Origin: Rhodopseudomonas palustris
GTDB taxonomy: Bacteria; Pseudomonadota; Alphaproteobacteria; Rhizobiales; Xanthobacteraceae
NCBI RefSeq assembly: GCF_003226555.1
Contig: NZ_QKQS01000013.1
Span: 409,890-473,889, forward strand
Length of the DNA stretch: 64,000 nucleotides
Direction: 5' to 3'
In this document: piece after piece, positions 47,879 through 55,341 of the stretch
Numbering within the stretch: position 1 is the stretch's first letter
How the letters are laid out: every line of letters starts with the position of its first letter
Program-made: the position numbers and the translations under genes
Notes under the pieces: model-generated
Seen by the model: the letters and a program-made list of their open reading frames with translations, nothing else
The model's database searches: none
What the model was told of the DNA's origin: nothing

Positions 47879-49300
47879 TTACTTCAGTCCGAACCACAGG
47901 GTCGCGATCCCGAGGAAGGAAAAGAAGCCCACAACATCGGTCACGGTGGTGACGAACGTGCCTGAGGCCACCGCCGGATCGGCGCGCAGGCGCTCCAATG
48001 CCATTGGTATTAAAATGCCACCGAGTGCGCCTGCGATCAGGTTCGCGATCATCGCCAGGGCGATCACGACGCCGAGGCCGGGCACCTTGAACCAGGCGTA
48101 GGCGGCAATCCCGGTGATCAGAGCGAAGGCGACGCCGTTCACCAGCCCGACCAGCGCCTCGCGCATCACCACCCGGAACGCGTTCCATGGGCCGAGCTCG
48201 CGAGTGGCAAGCGCCCGCACCGCCACCGTCATGGTCTGGGTCGCGGCATTTCCGCCCTGGCTGGCGACGATCGGCGCCAGCACCGCCAGCGCCACCATCT
48301 GCTGCAACTGATCCTCGAACAGCCCCAGCACTGAGGACGCGAGGAACGCGGTGGCCAGATTGACCAGCAGCCAGTTGAACCGGCCGCGCGCGATCGTCCA
48401 CACCCGATCGGACAGTTCTTCGTCACTGGTGACGCCGCCCAGCGCCTTGAGGTCTTCGTCGGCCTCTTCCTCGATCACGTCGACGACGTCGTCGATGGTG
48501 ATCACGCCGACCAGCCGGTTCTGGCTGTCGACCACCGGCGCGGCGACGAGGTTGTACTTGCCGAACAGCCGCGCCACTTCCTCCTGGTCGTCGTCCACGG
48601 ACACCTTGCGGCGATCCTCGTCGACCAGATCGGTCAGCGGCACATTGCGGTGCGACCGCAGCAGCCGGTCGAGCGACACCGCCCCCTGCCAGTGGTTGAC
48701 CCCATCGACGACGTAGATCTCGTAGAACCGCTCCGGCAGTTCCGCCGTCTCGCGCATGAAATCGATCGCTTCGCCAACCGTCCAGTCGCGCGGCACCGCG
48801 ATGAAGTCCGTCTGCATCCGCCGCCCGGCGGAGTTCTCCGGATAGTCCAGGCTGCGTTCGAGCGCGTCGCGTTCCGACGGCGGCAGCTTGTCGAGGATCT
48901 CCTCCTGATCCTCCTCGTCGAGCACCTGCAGCAGTTCGACCGCGTCGTCGGAATCGAGTTCGCGAACGCCCTCGGCGACCGTTTCCGGTTTGAGCTCTTC
49001 AAGGATCTCCTCGCGGACGGTCTCGTCGACCTCATTGAGCGCCGAGAAGTCGAAATCCGCCCCGGTCAGCTCCACCAGCCGGACGCGCTCGTCGGATTCC
49101 AGCGCCTCGATCAGATCGCCGAGGTCGGCCTCGTGCAGTTCCGATACCAGCCCGCGCAGCCAGACCGCGTCCTCGGCAGCGATCGCTTGCGACACCGCCT
49201 CCACGAACCCGGCCCGCAAATCGCCATGGTCGTCCCGCATCGCCTCATGGTCGAGCGTAGCCAAATCGGGTCGCACGACCGCGTCCACGTCATCGGTCAT
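47879..49300 (-). CDS. mgtE: Magnesium transporter MgtE
   Basis: A 473-residue Mg2+ channel of normal length. The N domain (about residues 30-150) has the acidic repeats 'LLQVLDEEDQEEILDKLPP'. Two CBS domains (about residues 155-280) sense Mg2+ ('VGVITIDDVVDVIEEEADED'). The C-terminal pore domain has five helices, including 'LAPIVASQGGNAATQTMTVA' with the conserved Mg2+ selectivity segment. The start is the ATG at 49300, with GGGGGCCCTC upstream. Confidence 0.96.
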   Translation of the reverse strand: MTDDVDAVVRPDLATLDHEAMRDDHGDLRAGFVEAVSQAIAAEDAVWLRGLVSELHEADLGDLIEALESDERVRLVELTGADFDFSALNEVDETVREEILEELKPETVAEGVRELDSDDAVELLQVLDEEDQEEILDKLPPSERDALERSLDYPENSAGRRMQTDFIAVPRDWTVGEAIDFMRETAELPERFYEIYVVDGVNHWQGAVSLDRLLRSHRNVPLTDLVDEDRRKVSVDDDQEEVARLFGKYNLVAAPVVDSQNRLVGVITIDDVVDVIEEEADEDLKALGGVTSDEELSDRVWTIARGRFNWLLVNLATAFLASSVLGLFEDQLQQMVALAVLAPIVASQGGNAATQTMTVAVRALATRELGPWNAFRVVMREALVGLVNGVAFALITGIAAYAWFKVPGLGVVIALAMIANLIAGALGGILIPMALERLRADPAVASGTFVTTVTDVVGFFSFLGIATLWFGLK

Positions 49301-49465
49301 GAGGGCCCCCTACGGGTTTTACTGGTTGCAGATGTCGGCCGCCGTCATGCAAGATGCACCTTCGAGCGGCGGCTCGAATGCTCGTGGCAATAACCAATCG
49401 GTGAAGCAAAGCGCAATGATAATCGTGACACCCTGCAACAATCCGCTGGTCGGGAGGGTGTCGTG

Positions 49466-50266
49466 ATGATCGCGCGCACCGCTGCTGCATTGGTCGCCCT
49501 CGCCGCGCTCGGTGGGACGGTTCGGGCGACCGAATGCCCGCGTCCGGGCACGCTCGGCACGTCACGCGTGCTGACCGTCGATGCGGCCACCTATCCGCGG
49601 GTCGGCCTGAAGAGCTTTCCGCAGACGCTGCCGCTCGCCGACCACGAAATCGTGCTCACGTTCGACGACGGTCCGGCGGCCACGACACCGGCCGTGCTCA
49701 AGGCACTCGCTGACGAATGTGTCCACGCCACCTTTTTCCTGGTGGGCAAGCCGGCTTCCGGCATGGGCGACATGGTGCGGCGGATCGCGGCCGGCGGTCA
49801 CACCATCGGTCACCACACCTACACCCATCAGCATCTGGCGGCGCTCAGCTATGCCGACGCATTGACCGAGATCGACCGCGGGATCGCCGCCGATGAAGCC
49901 GTAATGCGCGCCAAGGGCATCCCGGTGCCGACAACGCGCTTCTTCCGCTTCCCGTATTTCGAATCCACCCCGGCCCTGCTGGACAATCTGCAGGCGCGCG
50001 GGATTTCGGTGTTCGGGGCCGATCTATGGGCCAGCGATTGGAAGCCGATGACGCCGGATGAACAACTCGCGCTGATTACCGAGCGCCTCACCGTTGCCGG
50101 CCGCGGCATCATCCTGTTCCACGATCCCCGCAAGCAGACTGCCGAGATGATTTCGGCATTCCTGCGCTGGCTGCGCGAAAACCATTACCGGGTGGTGCAT
50201 GTCGTCCCGGCTGGCACCCCTGGGCGCGCCGTCGCGTCGGATACGCATAGCCGCACTGCACGCTGA
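49466..50266 (+). CDS. Secreted polysaccharide deacetylase (NodB domain)
   Basis: A 266-residue CE4 deacetylase with a signal peptide (residues 1-22) and NodB motifs: 'TFDDGP' at residues 65-70 (catalytic and metal Asp) and the metal-binding 'HHTYTHQHL'. The segment before the domain, 'CPRPGTLGTSR' and 'PLADHEIVLTFDDGP', recurs in the next gene. It probably removes acetyl groups from an exported or wall polysaccharide. The ATG at 49466 is preceded by GGGAGGG; a GTG directly before it is the alternative. Confidence 0.92.
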   Translation: MIARTAAALVALAALGGTVRATECPRPGTLGTSRVLTVDAATYPRVGLKSFPQTLPLADHEIVLTFDDGPAATTPAVLKALADECVHATFFLVGKPASGMGDMVRRIAAGGHTIGHHTYTHQHLAALSYADALTEIDRGIAADEAVMRAKGIPVPTTRFFRFPYFESTPALLDNLQARGISVFGADLWASDWKPMTPDEQLALITERLTVAGRGIILFHDPRKQTAEMISAFLRWLRENHYRVVHVVPAGTPGRAVASDTHSRTAR

Positions 50267-50399
50267 ACCGGTCCTGCGGTCCCATAAATGCCATGGAACC
50301 TTGAACGGTTAAGCGGCCGTTCACGACGTTGAATCTAGTTTGGCTGAATGGGCCGAACGTCGTGATCCGTGCTGTCGGTCGCGTGAAGGCGGTGCACTG

Positions 50400-51719
50400 T
50401 TGATTGAACGTTCGTTGCGGATCTCCTCGTTGTTCGGCGCGGCCTGTGTCGCTGCCGCGCTGGCTCTCCCTCTCGATCCGGCTCGCGCCGCTGGCTGCCC
50501 CGGCAATCCCGATGCGCTCGGGACCTCCCGCACGCTGGTCGTCGATCCGACCGAACATCCGCGGATCGGGACGATGCAATATTCCGAGACGCTGCCGCTG
50601 CGCGACCACGAGGTGGTACTCACCTTCGACGACGGGCCGTTGCCGCGCGAAAGCAATCAGGTCCTCGACATCCTGGCCAAGGACTGCGTCAAGGCGACGT
50701 TCTTCGTGGTCGGGCGGATGGCGAAGACGTTTCCCGAAGGCGTGCGCAAGCTGCGCGACGCTGGCCACACCATCGGCACCCACAGCCAGAATCACCCGCT
50801 GAGCTTCAATCGGATGACGGTCGAGCAGGCCCAGCAGGAGGTCGACCAAGGCATCGCCTCGACGCTCGCCGCCCTCGGCGGCGACCGCGCGGCGCTGTCG
50901 CCATTCTTCCGCATCCCAGGCCTGCTGCGCGCCGAAGCCGTCGAGGGCTATCTCGCCTCGCGGGGAATCCAGACTTGGAGTGCGGACTTCCCGGCCGACG
51001 ACTGGCGCCATGTGTCGCCCGACACCGTGTTTCATCTGGCCATGAGCCGGCTGGCAGCCAAGGGTAAGGGTATCCTGTTGCTGCACGATATCCAGCCGCG
51101 CACGGTGACGGCACTGCCGCGCATCCTTCAGGCGCTGAAAGCCGGCGGCTACAAGATCGTCCACGTGGTCGCGGCGACGCCGGACCTGCCGAAGACGCCG
51201 ACCACGCCGCAGGAGTGGCGCCTGCATCCGGCGCCGGAAGCCGTGGCGCGCGTGCGCTGGCCGAGGGTGCCGCACTTCGTATTTGCGAATGCACAGATGC
51301 TGCCCGGCCCTGAGCTGGCGGATATCGGTCTCGACCGTGGCCGTTTGCTTCCGGGTAGCGCACCGATCCGGTCGACTCGCCTGACCCGGGGCCAAGTCCC
51401 GTCGCCGCAGCGCTCGCCATGGCCGCGGCAGACCCCGATCGAATCGACGGATAACTTGATCGCCCTGCCGGTGCCGTCGGCGAGCCTGTTCGCGATTCCC
51501 GAGCTCAGCGCCCCGATGATCCGGCCCATGGTCCCCGTGAAGGCAGATCGGGCCGCGCGCCAGGCGCCGCGGCCCGTCCGCAACGTGAGCAACCGGCCGA
51601 CGTCGATCGATATCGGCGCCGCCGCACGCCCGATCGCCGGCAGCGTCGGCATCGCCCCAGAGGGCCTGCAGCGCGGGCCGCTCGACGCCGGAAGCCGCCC
51701 TCGCCCGCTCAATCACTGA
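50400..51719 (+). CDS. Secreted polysaccharide deacetylase with C-terminal extension
   Basis: A 439-residue CE4 deacetylase, paralogous to the preceding gene. It has a signal peptide (residues 1-30), 'CPGNPDALGTSRTLVVDP', then 'LTFDDGP' (residues 74-80) and the metal-binding 'THSQNH'. The NodB fold ends near residue 270. The last 165 residues are Pro/Arg-rich without a recognised domain. TTG at 50400 is chosen because AAGGCGG precedes it and the signal peptide follows directly; a TTG at 50340 would put 20 charged residues in front. It lies 133 bases after its paralogue. Confidence 0.88.
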   Translation: MIERSLRISSLFGAACVAAALALPLDPARAAGCPGNPDALGTSRTLVVDPTEHPRIGTMQYSETLPLRDHEVVLTFDDGPLPRESNQVLDILAKDCVKATFFVVGRMAKTFPEGVRKLRDAGHTIGTHSQNHPLSFNRMTVEQAQQEVDQGIASTLAALGGDRAALSPFFRIPGLLRAEAVEGYLASRGIQTWSADFPADDWRHVSPDTVFHLAMSRLAAKGKGILLLHDIQPRTVTALPRILQALKAGGYKIVHVVAATPDLPKTPTTPQEWRLHPAPEAVARVRWPRVPHFVFANAQMLPGPELADIGLDRGRLLPGSAPIRSTRLTRGQVPSPQRSPWPRQTPIESTDNLIALPVPSASLFAIPELSAPMIRPMVPVKADRAARQAPRPVRNVSNRPTSIDIGAAARPIAGSVGIAPEGLQRGPLDAGSRPRPLNH

Positions 51720-51807
51720 TTCCGGTACCCGCCCCCAAGCCCCTTGCCGCCCGGCAATTTGCCATTAGATTATCGGCATCTTGCCGACGATATGGGTGGG
51801 TCACACG

Positions 51808-52239
51808 ATGTCGATCATCGAAACGGTCGCCGATAAGCTCGGCGGCAAGCCAGTACTTGGTGCAACGGTTCGGTCGCAGGCAGACTTAGCCATGGTGGTC
51901 CGCAACCGGCTCCCCCTCGCCGCTCTCCAAGGACTGAGCCGGGCCGGGCTGAGCGATCAGGAAATCGAGCAGTTCGTCATCCCGCAGCGAACCCGCCGAC
52001 ATCGTGCCGAACGCAATCAGCCGCTTACGATCGACGAATCCGACCGCGCCGTCCGCTTGCTGCGCATTCAGAGCCTTGCCGAGGATACTTTCGGCGGCGT
52101 GGACAAGGCCAGCCTGTGGCTTCGCCGCCCTCTGGCTGAGCTGAACGGCGAACCACCCCTGACCGTCGCACAAACCGAGGCTGGCGCCAGACTGATCGAG
52201 ATGGTGCTCGGCAAGATCGCTTGGGGCGCAGCAGCCTGA
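51808..52239 (+). CDS. parS: Xre/MbcA/ParS-type antitoxin
   Basis: A 143-residue antitoxin of the Xre-DUF2384 type. The N-terminal helical part ('LAMVVRNRLPLAALQGLSRA') and Xre-like segment precede the C-terminal toxin-binding DUF2384 half ('DTFGGVDKASLWLRRPLAEL', 'PLTVAQTEAGARLIEMVLGK'). It neutralises the RES toxin encoded next and should repress the operon. Its stop overlaps the toxin start (TGATG). The ATG at 51808 is preferred to a TTG at 51781. Confidence 0.9.
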   Translation: MSIIETVADKLGGKPVLGATVRSQADLAMVVRNRLPLAALQGLSRAGLSDQEIEQFVIPQRTRRHRAERNQPLTIDESDRAVRLLRIQSLAEDTFGGVDKASLWLRRPLAELNGEPPLTVAQTEAGARLIEMVLGKIAWGAAA

Positions 52240-52700
52240 TGCGCCTGTGGCGACTGTCGCTCGCCCGTCACGCTCGGGCGTTCGACGGCGGTTATGGACT
52301 GCTCTTCGATGGCCGCTGGAATACCGTCGGCCGGCCCGTCACCTACTGCGCGACATCGCCGGCCCTCTGTGTGCTGGAGAAGCTGGTGCACGTCGAAGAC
52401 CCGCTGCTGCTCCCCGAGCTGATGTTGGTGCGCTACGAAGCGCCGGACGAGCTGTCCGTCGACGAGGTGCTACTTTCCGCCCTTCCGGCAGATTGGCGAC
52501 GTCGAGAGAGCTGGACGCAGCAGCGCGGTGATGCGTGGCACGCTTCGCTCACAGCCCCACTGCTGCGGGTGCCATCCGCGATCGTCCCAATCGACGGATC
52601 GCCCGATCTGAACGTTCTGATCAACCACAGGCATCCTGACGCCGGGCGGATCAGAATCGCAGCGATCGAGCCGTTTGCCCTCGATCCCCGACTGTTCTGA
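52239..52700 (+). CDS. parT: RES-domain toxin (ParT type)
   Basis: A 153-residue RES-domain toxin. Known members either ADP-ribosylate cell targets such as phosphoribosyl pyrophosphate synthetase or deplete NAD+. The conserved polar residues are in 'GRWNTVGRPVTYCATSPALC' (Arg26, Arg32, Tyr36, Ser40) with Glu47 after it, so the active site looks intact. It is coupled to the antitoxin by a one-base stop/start overlap. The module adjoins the left end of the small tRNA-Leu insert. Confidence 0.9.
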   Translation: MRLWRLSLARHARAFDGGYGLLFDGRWNTVGRPVTYCATSPALCVLEKLVHVEDPLLLPELMLVRYEAPDELSVDEVLLSALPADWRRRESWTQQRGDAWHASLTAPLLRVPSAIVPIDGSPDLNVLINHRHPDAGRIRIAAIEPFALDPRLF

Positions 52701-52810
52701 CGATCGAGCTTCGGCATCCGAATGCCAACGTCCTCGCAGTTCTCGTGCGCGACGCCGCTTCTTCAGATTCTTTAGGAGGGTTGCGCCGAGCGGCACAGGC
52801 CGGCGCGGAA

Positions 52811-52837
52811 GTGGTGCGCTCGCAGCAAACCGAACGC
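52811..52837. repeat. Degenerate copy of the tRNA-Leu 3' end (possible att site)
   Basis: The sequence GTGGTGCGCTCG is identical to bases 54868-54879, which cover the CCA end and acceptor stem of tRNA-Leu. The next 15 bases keep CGAAC of the T-arm (21/27 overall). Its position at the far edge of the A+T-rich segment is what a tRNA-targeting integration leaves behind, although the match is short and imperfect. Confidence 0.45.
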
Positions 52838-52884
52838 ATCCACAAAATCTTTATTTTACTCGCTTATTTTCATTGGTTGACAGT

Positions 52885-52920
52885 ATTTGTGGCCCAGGAG
52901 ATGGCTCAGCTTGTGGCCCA
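52885..52920. repeat. Left copy of 36-bp GTGGCCCA-based direct repeat
   Basis: It begins ATTTGTGGCCCA and ends TTGTGGCCCA. It matches 54756-54791 in 29 of 36 bases, including the first 12 exactly. Within the copy the core GTGGCCCA appears twice, 22 bases apart. It lies 74 bases inside the left putative att copy. Confidence 0.65.
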
Positions 52921-52926
52921 CGTCGA

Positions 52927-52949
52927 ACCAGTTCGCGCTGCGAACTGGT
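52927..52949 (+). terminator. Perfect 10-bp hairpin followed by T-rich tract
   Basis: ACCAGTTCGC (52927-52936), loop GCT, GCGAACTGGT (52940-52949), then CTACTCTTTTCCC. It could terminate readthrough from parST or close the left end of the insert. It is 227 bases after the parT stop; the 356 bases between parT and the next gene hold no supported gene. Confidence 0.5.
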
Positions 52950-53056
52950 CTACTCTTTTCCCACTCAACGATGTTTCAACGGAGTTGAAGAATGCGAGCG
53001 GGCGAGATCTCAAGACGACACATGCCGCACAAGCTGGGTAAGCCTTACAAGCCTGT

Positions 53057-54244
53057 TTAGCCCCGACTCGTTCTTGGGGGTACGGTTATGTCGGGCTGCC
53101 CTTCAGCTGCCATCTGATCTCTCTGAGGTCTTTTTGTTAGATGTCCCTTGACCCGAACCAACGCGCCGATCTGAAGCTTCCCGCTCTCTTCTAAGGTCTG
53201 GAATGCTTCGGGGGAAACGTAGCACGTAACTTGCTTACCGCGAGACGACCGATAGACAAACGTCTTGCTGGGCGAGTTAACAATTTCAACTCGGCCGACG
53301 TCCGTCACCGCCTTTTTTTCGATCCGCTTGAAGGCTCTATGCATCGTCGTGCCCGCGCGTTCATTCACTGCGACAGACAATACAGAATCACCCTCTCTTG
53401 CAGAGAAAACTACGCTCTCAATCCGATTTTGATCGGATGGGATGATCTGCTGGAGATTGTCGAGCAAAGCAAACCGCTCTTCGGCAAGACTGTCCGAAAG
53501 TTGTCCCGAGTTCGCCTTCGCTACGAGCTCAGCAGTCTCTTGGAAAAACAAGTCGCGTTGCTCGATAAACGATGCTTGCGCGTCTTCGACGCTCAAAGGA
53601 GACTCGGCCGTTCTTCTTCTAAGTAGCGCATCGTTGATCCGTGGTTCATCCAACGCAAGAATGAGGCTACCCGGAATTGCCCGAGCCGGAAAATCGAAAG
53701 TGGCGCTTTTGGCGCCGGCCATAAACGCGGGACTTAGAAGGCGCCGAGCTGCTTCGTAGGAATCGTCAATGAGAGACTTTAGAAGGTTGAAAGGAATACT
53801 CTTGTTTGCGAGTCTCTCTCCTCTGAAGGCGATCGAGAAGTATGCGTTCGCCTCCTCCAGACTATCAGGAGCTTGCTCCATGGAAGCGTATAACGGAACA
53901 TTTCTAGCGGGCATCAATTTTTCAGGAAAATCGTCCTGATCGCAGATCCAATAGCGTTGAACCGCGAATTCTAGATCCAGGTCGACTATCCATATAGTGC
54001 GGGAGCTTAACGCTCCGCGGATCGACAGTGCGCCTGATTGCAACGCCTCAACAGTCTGCTCATTCGACTGGACCACAGCATAGAAATTCGAATTTTCCCG
54101 CCGCCCTATGTGATGGAATAATGCATCGAAAGGCCCAAAAGAGGCAGTGAAGGTGAGCGGACCATTGAACTCATAAAGAATTTCATCCGGGACGATCGGA
54201 TCTGTCGTCCAGGGGCGCAGTGAGGGTTCGTTAATTGACCACAT
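53057..54244 (-). CDS. Island protein of unknown function (395 residues)
   Basis: I do not recognise this protein. The first 110 residues look like a beta-rich domain ('LYEFNGPLTFTASFGPF', 'RTIWIVDLDLEFAVQRYWIC'). The middle (about 120-270) is helical ('NLLKSLIDDSYEAARRLL', 'QRDLFFQETAELVAKANSGQ'). The last 120 residues look like a second beta domain ending in 'GRVEIVNSPSKTFVYRSS' and 'LQIGALVRVKGHLTKRPQR', which could be OB-fold-like. It has no signal peptide or membrane helix. Its ATG overlaps the stop of the preceding gene by one base (TAATG). Codon use is more A/T-rich than in flanking genes, suggesting recent acquisition. Confidence 0.75.
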   Translation of the reverse strand: MWSINEPSLRPWTTDPIVPDEILYEFNGPLTFTASFGPFDALFHHIGRRENSNFYAVVQSNEQTVEALQSGALSIRGALSSRTIWIVDLDLEFAVQRYWICDQDDFPEKLMPARNVPLYASMEQAPDSLEEANAYFSIAFRGERLANKSIPFNLLKSLIDDSYEAARRLLSPAFMAGAKSATFDFPARAIPGSLILALDEPRINDALLRRRTAESPLSVEDAQASFIEQRDLFFQETAELVAKANSGQLSDSLAEERFALLDNLQQIIPSDQNRIESVVFSAREGDSVLSVAVNERAGTTMHRAFKRIEKKAVTDVGRVEIVNSPSKTFVYRSSRGKQVTCYVSPEAFQTLEESGKLQIGALVRVKGHLTKRPQRDQMAAEGQPDITVPPRTSRG

Positions 54245-54669
54245 TACATGGGTCCCAACGGATCGTCCTGCTGAGGAAGAATTGGATCGAGCAACTTTCG
54301 AAAGTGACTAGATACATCCAGTCCGTGAACTTTCCAGAAAGTCGCATGGCCAGGCTGAGCCTTCGATGGGGTTGGTAGCACTTGGCCGGCACTAGGCTGT
54401 AAATCCCCGACGACGATGTAGCTCGTACGAAACGTGTCGTAAACCTTGCGTGCGTGCTCTACTGATTGCAGATCCTGCCAGACGGAGCACCCCCAGTGCT
54501 TGCAATTGCCGCGCTTTGCGTTCGGCTTGTTGGCCTCAACGTCGGATTCGAAATCCGCCGCGAGGGGAGGAAAACTCTGCACCGATCGGTAGATCGTTCC
54601 CACCGGCTCGGCGCCGTCTAAGGGGCAGCTCTCCGGAATATCCGGATGATAGACGTACGTTTCAGACAT
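54244..54669 (-). CDS. Island protein of unknown function (141 residues)
   Basis: A 141-residue soluble protein, first gene of the two-gene unit. Notable features are an N-terminal 'VYHPDIPESCPLDGAEPVGT', a Cys/Trp cluster 'GNCKHWGCSVWQD' near residue 55, 'TFRTSYIVVGDLQPSAGQVL' and 'GHATFWKVHGLDVSSHF'. The Cys-x4-Cys and Trp positions look like a structural core rather than a zinc finger. I recall vaguely similar hypothetical proteins but cannot name a family. The start overlap with the next gene makes a joint function likely. Upstream DNA (54670-54868) is A+T-rich and should hold the promoter. Confidence 0.75.
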   Translation of the reverse strand: MSETYVYHPDIPESCPLDGAEPVGTIYRSVQSFPPLAADFESDVEANKPNAKRGNCKHWGCSVWQDLQSVEHARKVYDTFRTSYIVVGDLQPSAGQVLPTPSKAQPGHATFWKVHGLDVSSHFRKLLDPILPQQDDPLGPM

Positions 54670-54755
54670 GACTCACCAAGCCTTTCTGGAGCCATATCCG
54701 AGAGTCGGCGAGAAATGCAACTTCTCGTTAGAATTAGAAGCATTGATGCATGGGA

Positions 54756-54791
54756 ATTTGTGGCCCACAAGGTGGGCCAGCTTGCGGGCCA
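54756..54791. repeat. Right copy of 36-bp GTGGCCCA-based direct repeat
   Basis: ATTTGTGGCCCA followed by two more diverged copies of the core (GTGGGCCA at 54772, GCGGGCCA at 54784) spaced 12 bases apart. It is 29/36 identical to 52885-52920 in the same orientation and ends 77 bases from the tRNA-Leu 3' end. This layout resembles arm-type binding sites of tyrosine integrases. Confidence 0.65.
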
Positions 54792-54868
54792 AAAACCTTA
54801 AAGTGATACCATAATGCCAGGCATCGCCGATAAACCGCGAACAATTCAATAGCTTAGCAGCTAATTCG

Positions 54869-54953
54869 TGGTGCGCTCGGAGGGACTCGAACCCCCACGA
54901 TTTTACTCACTGCCACCTCAAGGCAGCGCGTCTACCAATTCCGCCACGAGCGC
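54869..54953 (-). tRNA. tRNA-Leu (anticodon GAG)
   Basis: On the minus strand: acceptor 5' GCGCTCG (from 54953), a leucine-type D-arm (GGCGGAATTGGTAGACGC), anticodon stem TGCC/GGCA around the loop TTGAGGT, a long variable arm, T-arm GGGTTCGAGTCCC, acceptor 3' CGAGCGC, discriminator A and an encoded CCA. Length is 85 bases, class II as expected for leucine. It reads CUC/CUU codons. Confidence 0.95.
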
Positions 54954-55032
54954 TTGGGACCGATGTCGGGCATCGCCGACCGGATCGACGGCGCCCATTT
55001 AACAAAACAATGATCAGGCCACAAGGCCAAGG

Positions 55033-55275
55033 TCACCTACGATCTGGGGATCGCGGCAACATCTGTTTGACCTCGACCGCAATTCGGTTGCGATCCACCA
55101 AAACCATGCCGGAAGCGATCGGCATGTTGTTGGCGAGGATCTTGACCTCGTCCGCCTCGGTGGCGTCCAGTTCGATGATGGCGCCGCGGCTCAGCCGCAG
55201 CACTTGGTGGATCGGCATCGAGGTGGTCCCGAGAACCACCATCAGATCGACGGAAACTTTATCGAGTGTCGGCAC
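55033..55275 (-). CDS. FliN-like (SpoA-domain) flagellar switch protein
   Basis: An 80-residue protein made of a single SpoA/FliN domain: 'LDKVSVDLMVVLGTTSMPIH', 'VLRLSRGAIIELDATEADEV', 'ILANNMPIASGMVLVDRNRI', 'AVEVKQML'. FliN sits in the flagellar C-ring with FliM and FliG. Here it lacks the N-terminal extension of canonical FliN and stands alone, away from flagellar genes. GTG at 55275 is chosen because the conserved part starts there. It is divergent from lipB with 66 bases between the starts. Confidence 0.85.
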   Translation of the reverse strand: MPTLDKVSVDLMVVLGTTSMPIHQVLRLSRGAIIELDATEADEVKILANNMPIASGMVLVDRNRIAVEVKQMLPRSPDRR

Positions 55276-55341
55276 TGGAACCCGGACTGACTTGCCTGAG
55301 GAACGAGGACGTGGTCGACCACACCACGTTATGGTTATCCA

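Larger units (their letters stand above)
52811..54894. mobile_element. Putative non-autonomous mini-island at tRNA-Leu
   Basis: A segment of about 2.1 kb bounded on the right by tRNA-Leu(GAG) and on the left by a degenerate copy of that tRNA's 3' end in direct orientation (GTGGTGCGCTCG exact; 21 of 27 bases identical overall). Base composition drops visibly inside: one 60-base line at 53881 has 25 G+C, against clearly higher values in flanking genes. It carries two overlapping genes of unknown function and 36-bp direct repeats near both ends. No integrase, transposase or plasmid gene is present, so mobility would depend on help in trans, or this is a deletion remnant. Confidence 0.5.

Noticed and set aside
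52675-53151. Plus-strand frames in the gap right of parT (98 and 158 codons)
   Set aside because: No ribosome site, no family resemblance, and they run through repeats, a hairpin and the end of the minus-strand gene.
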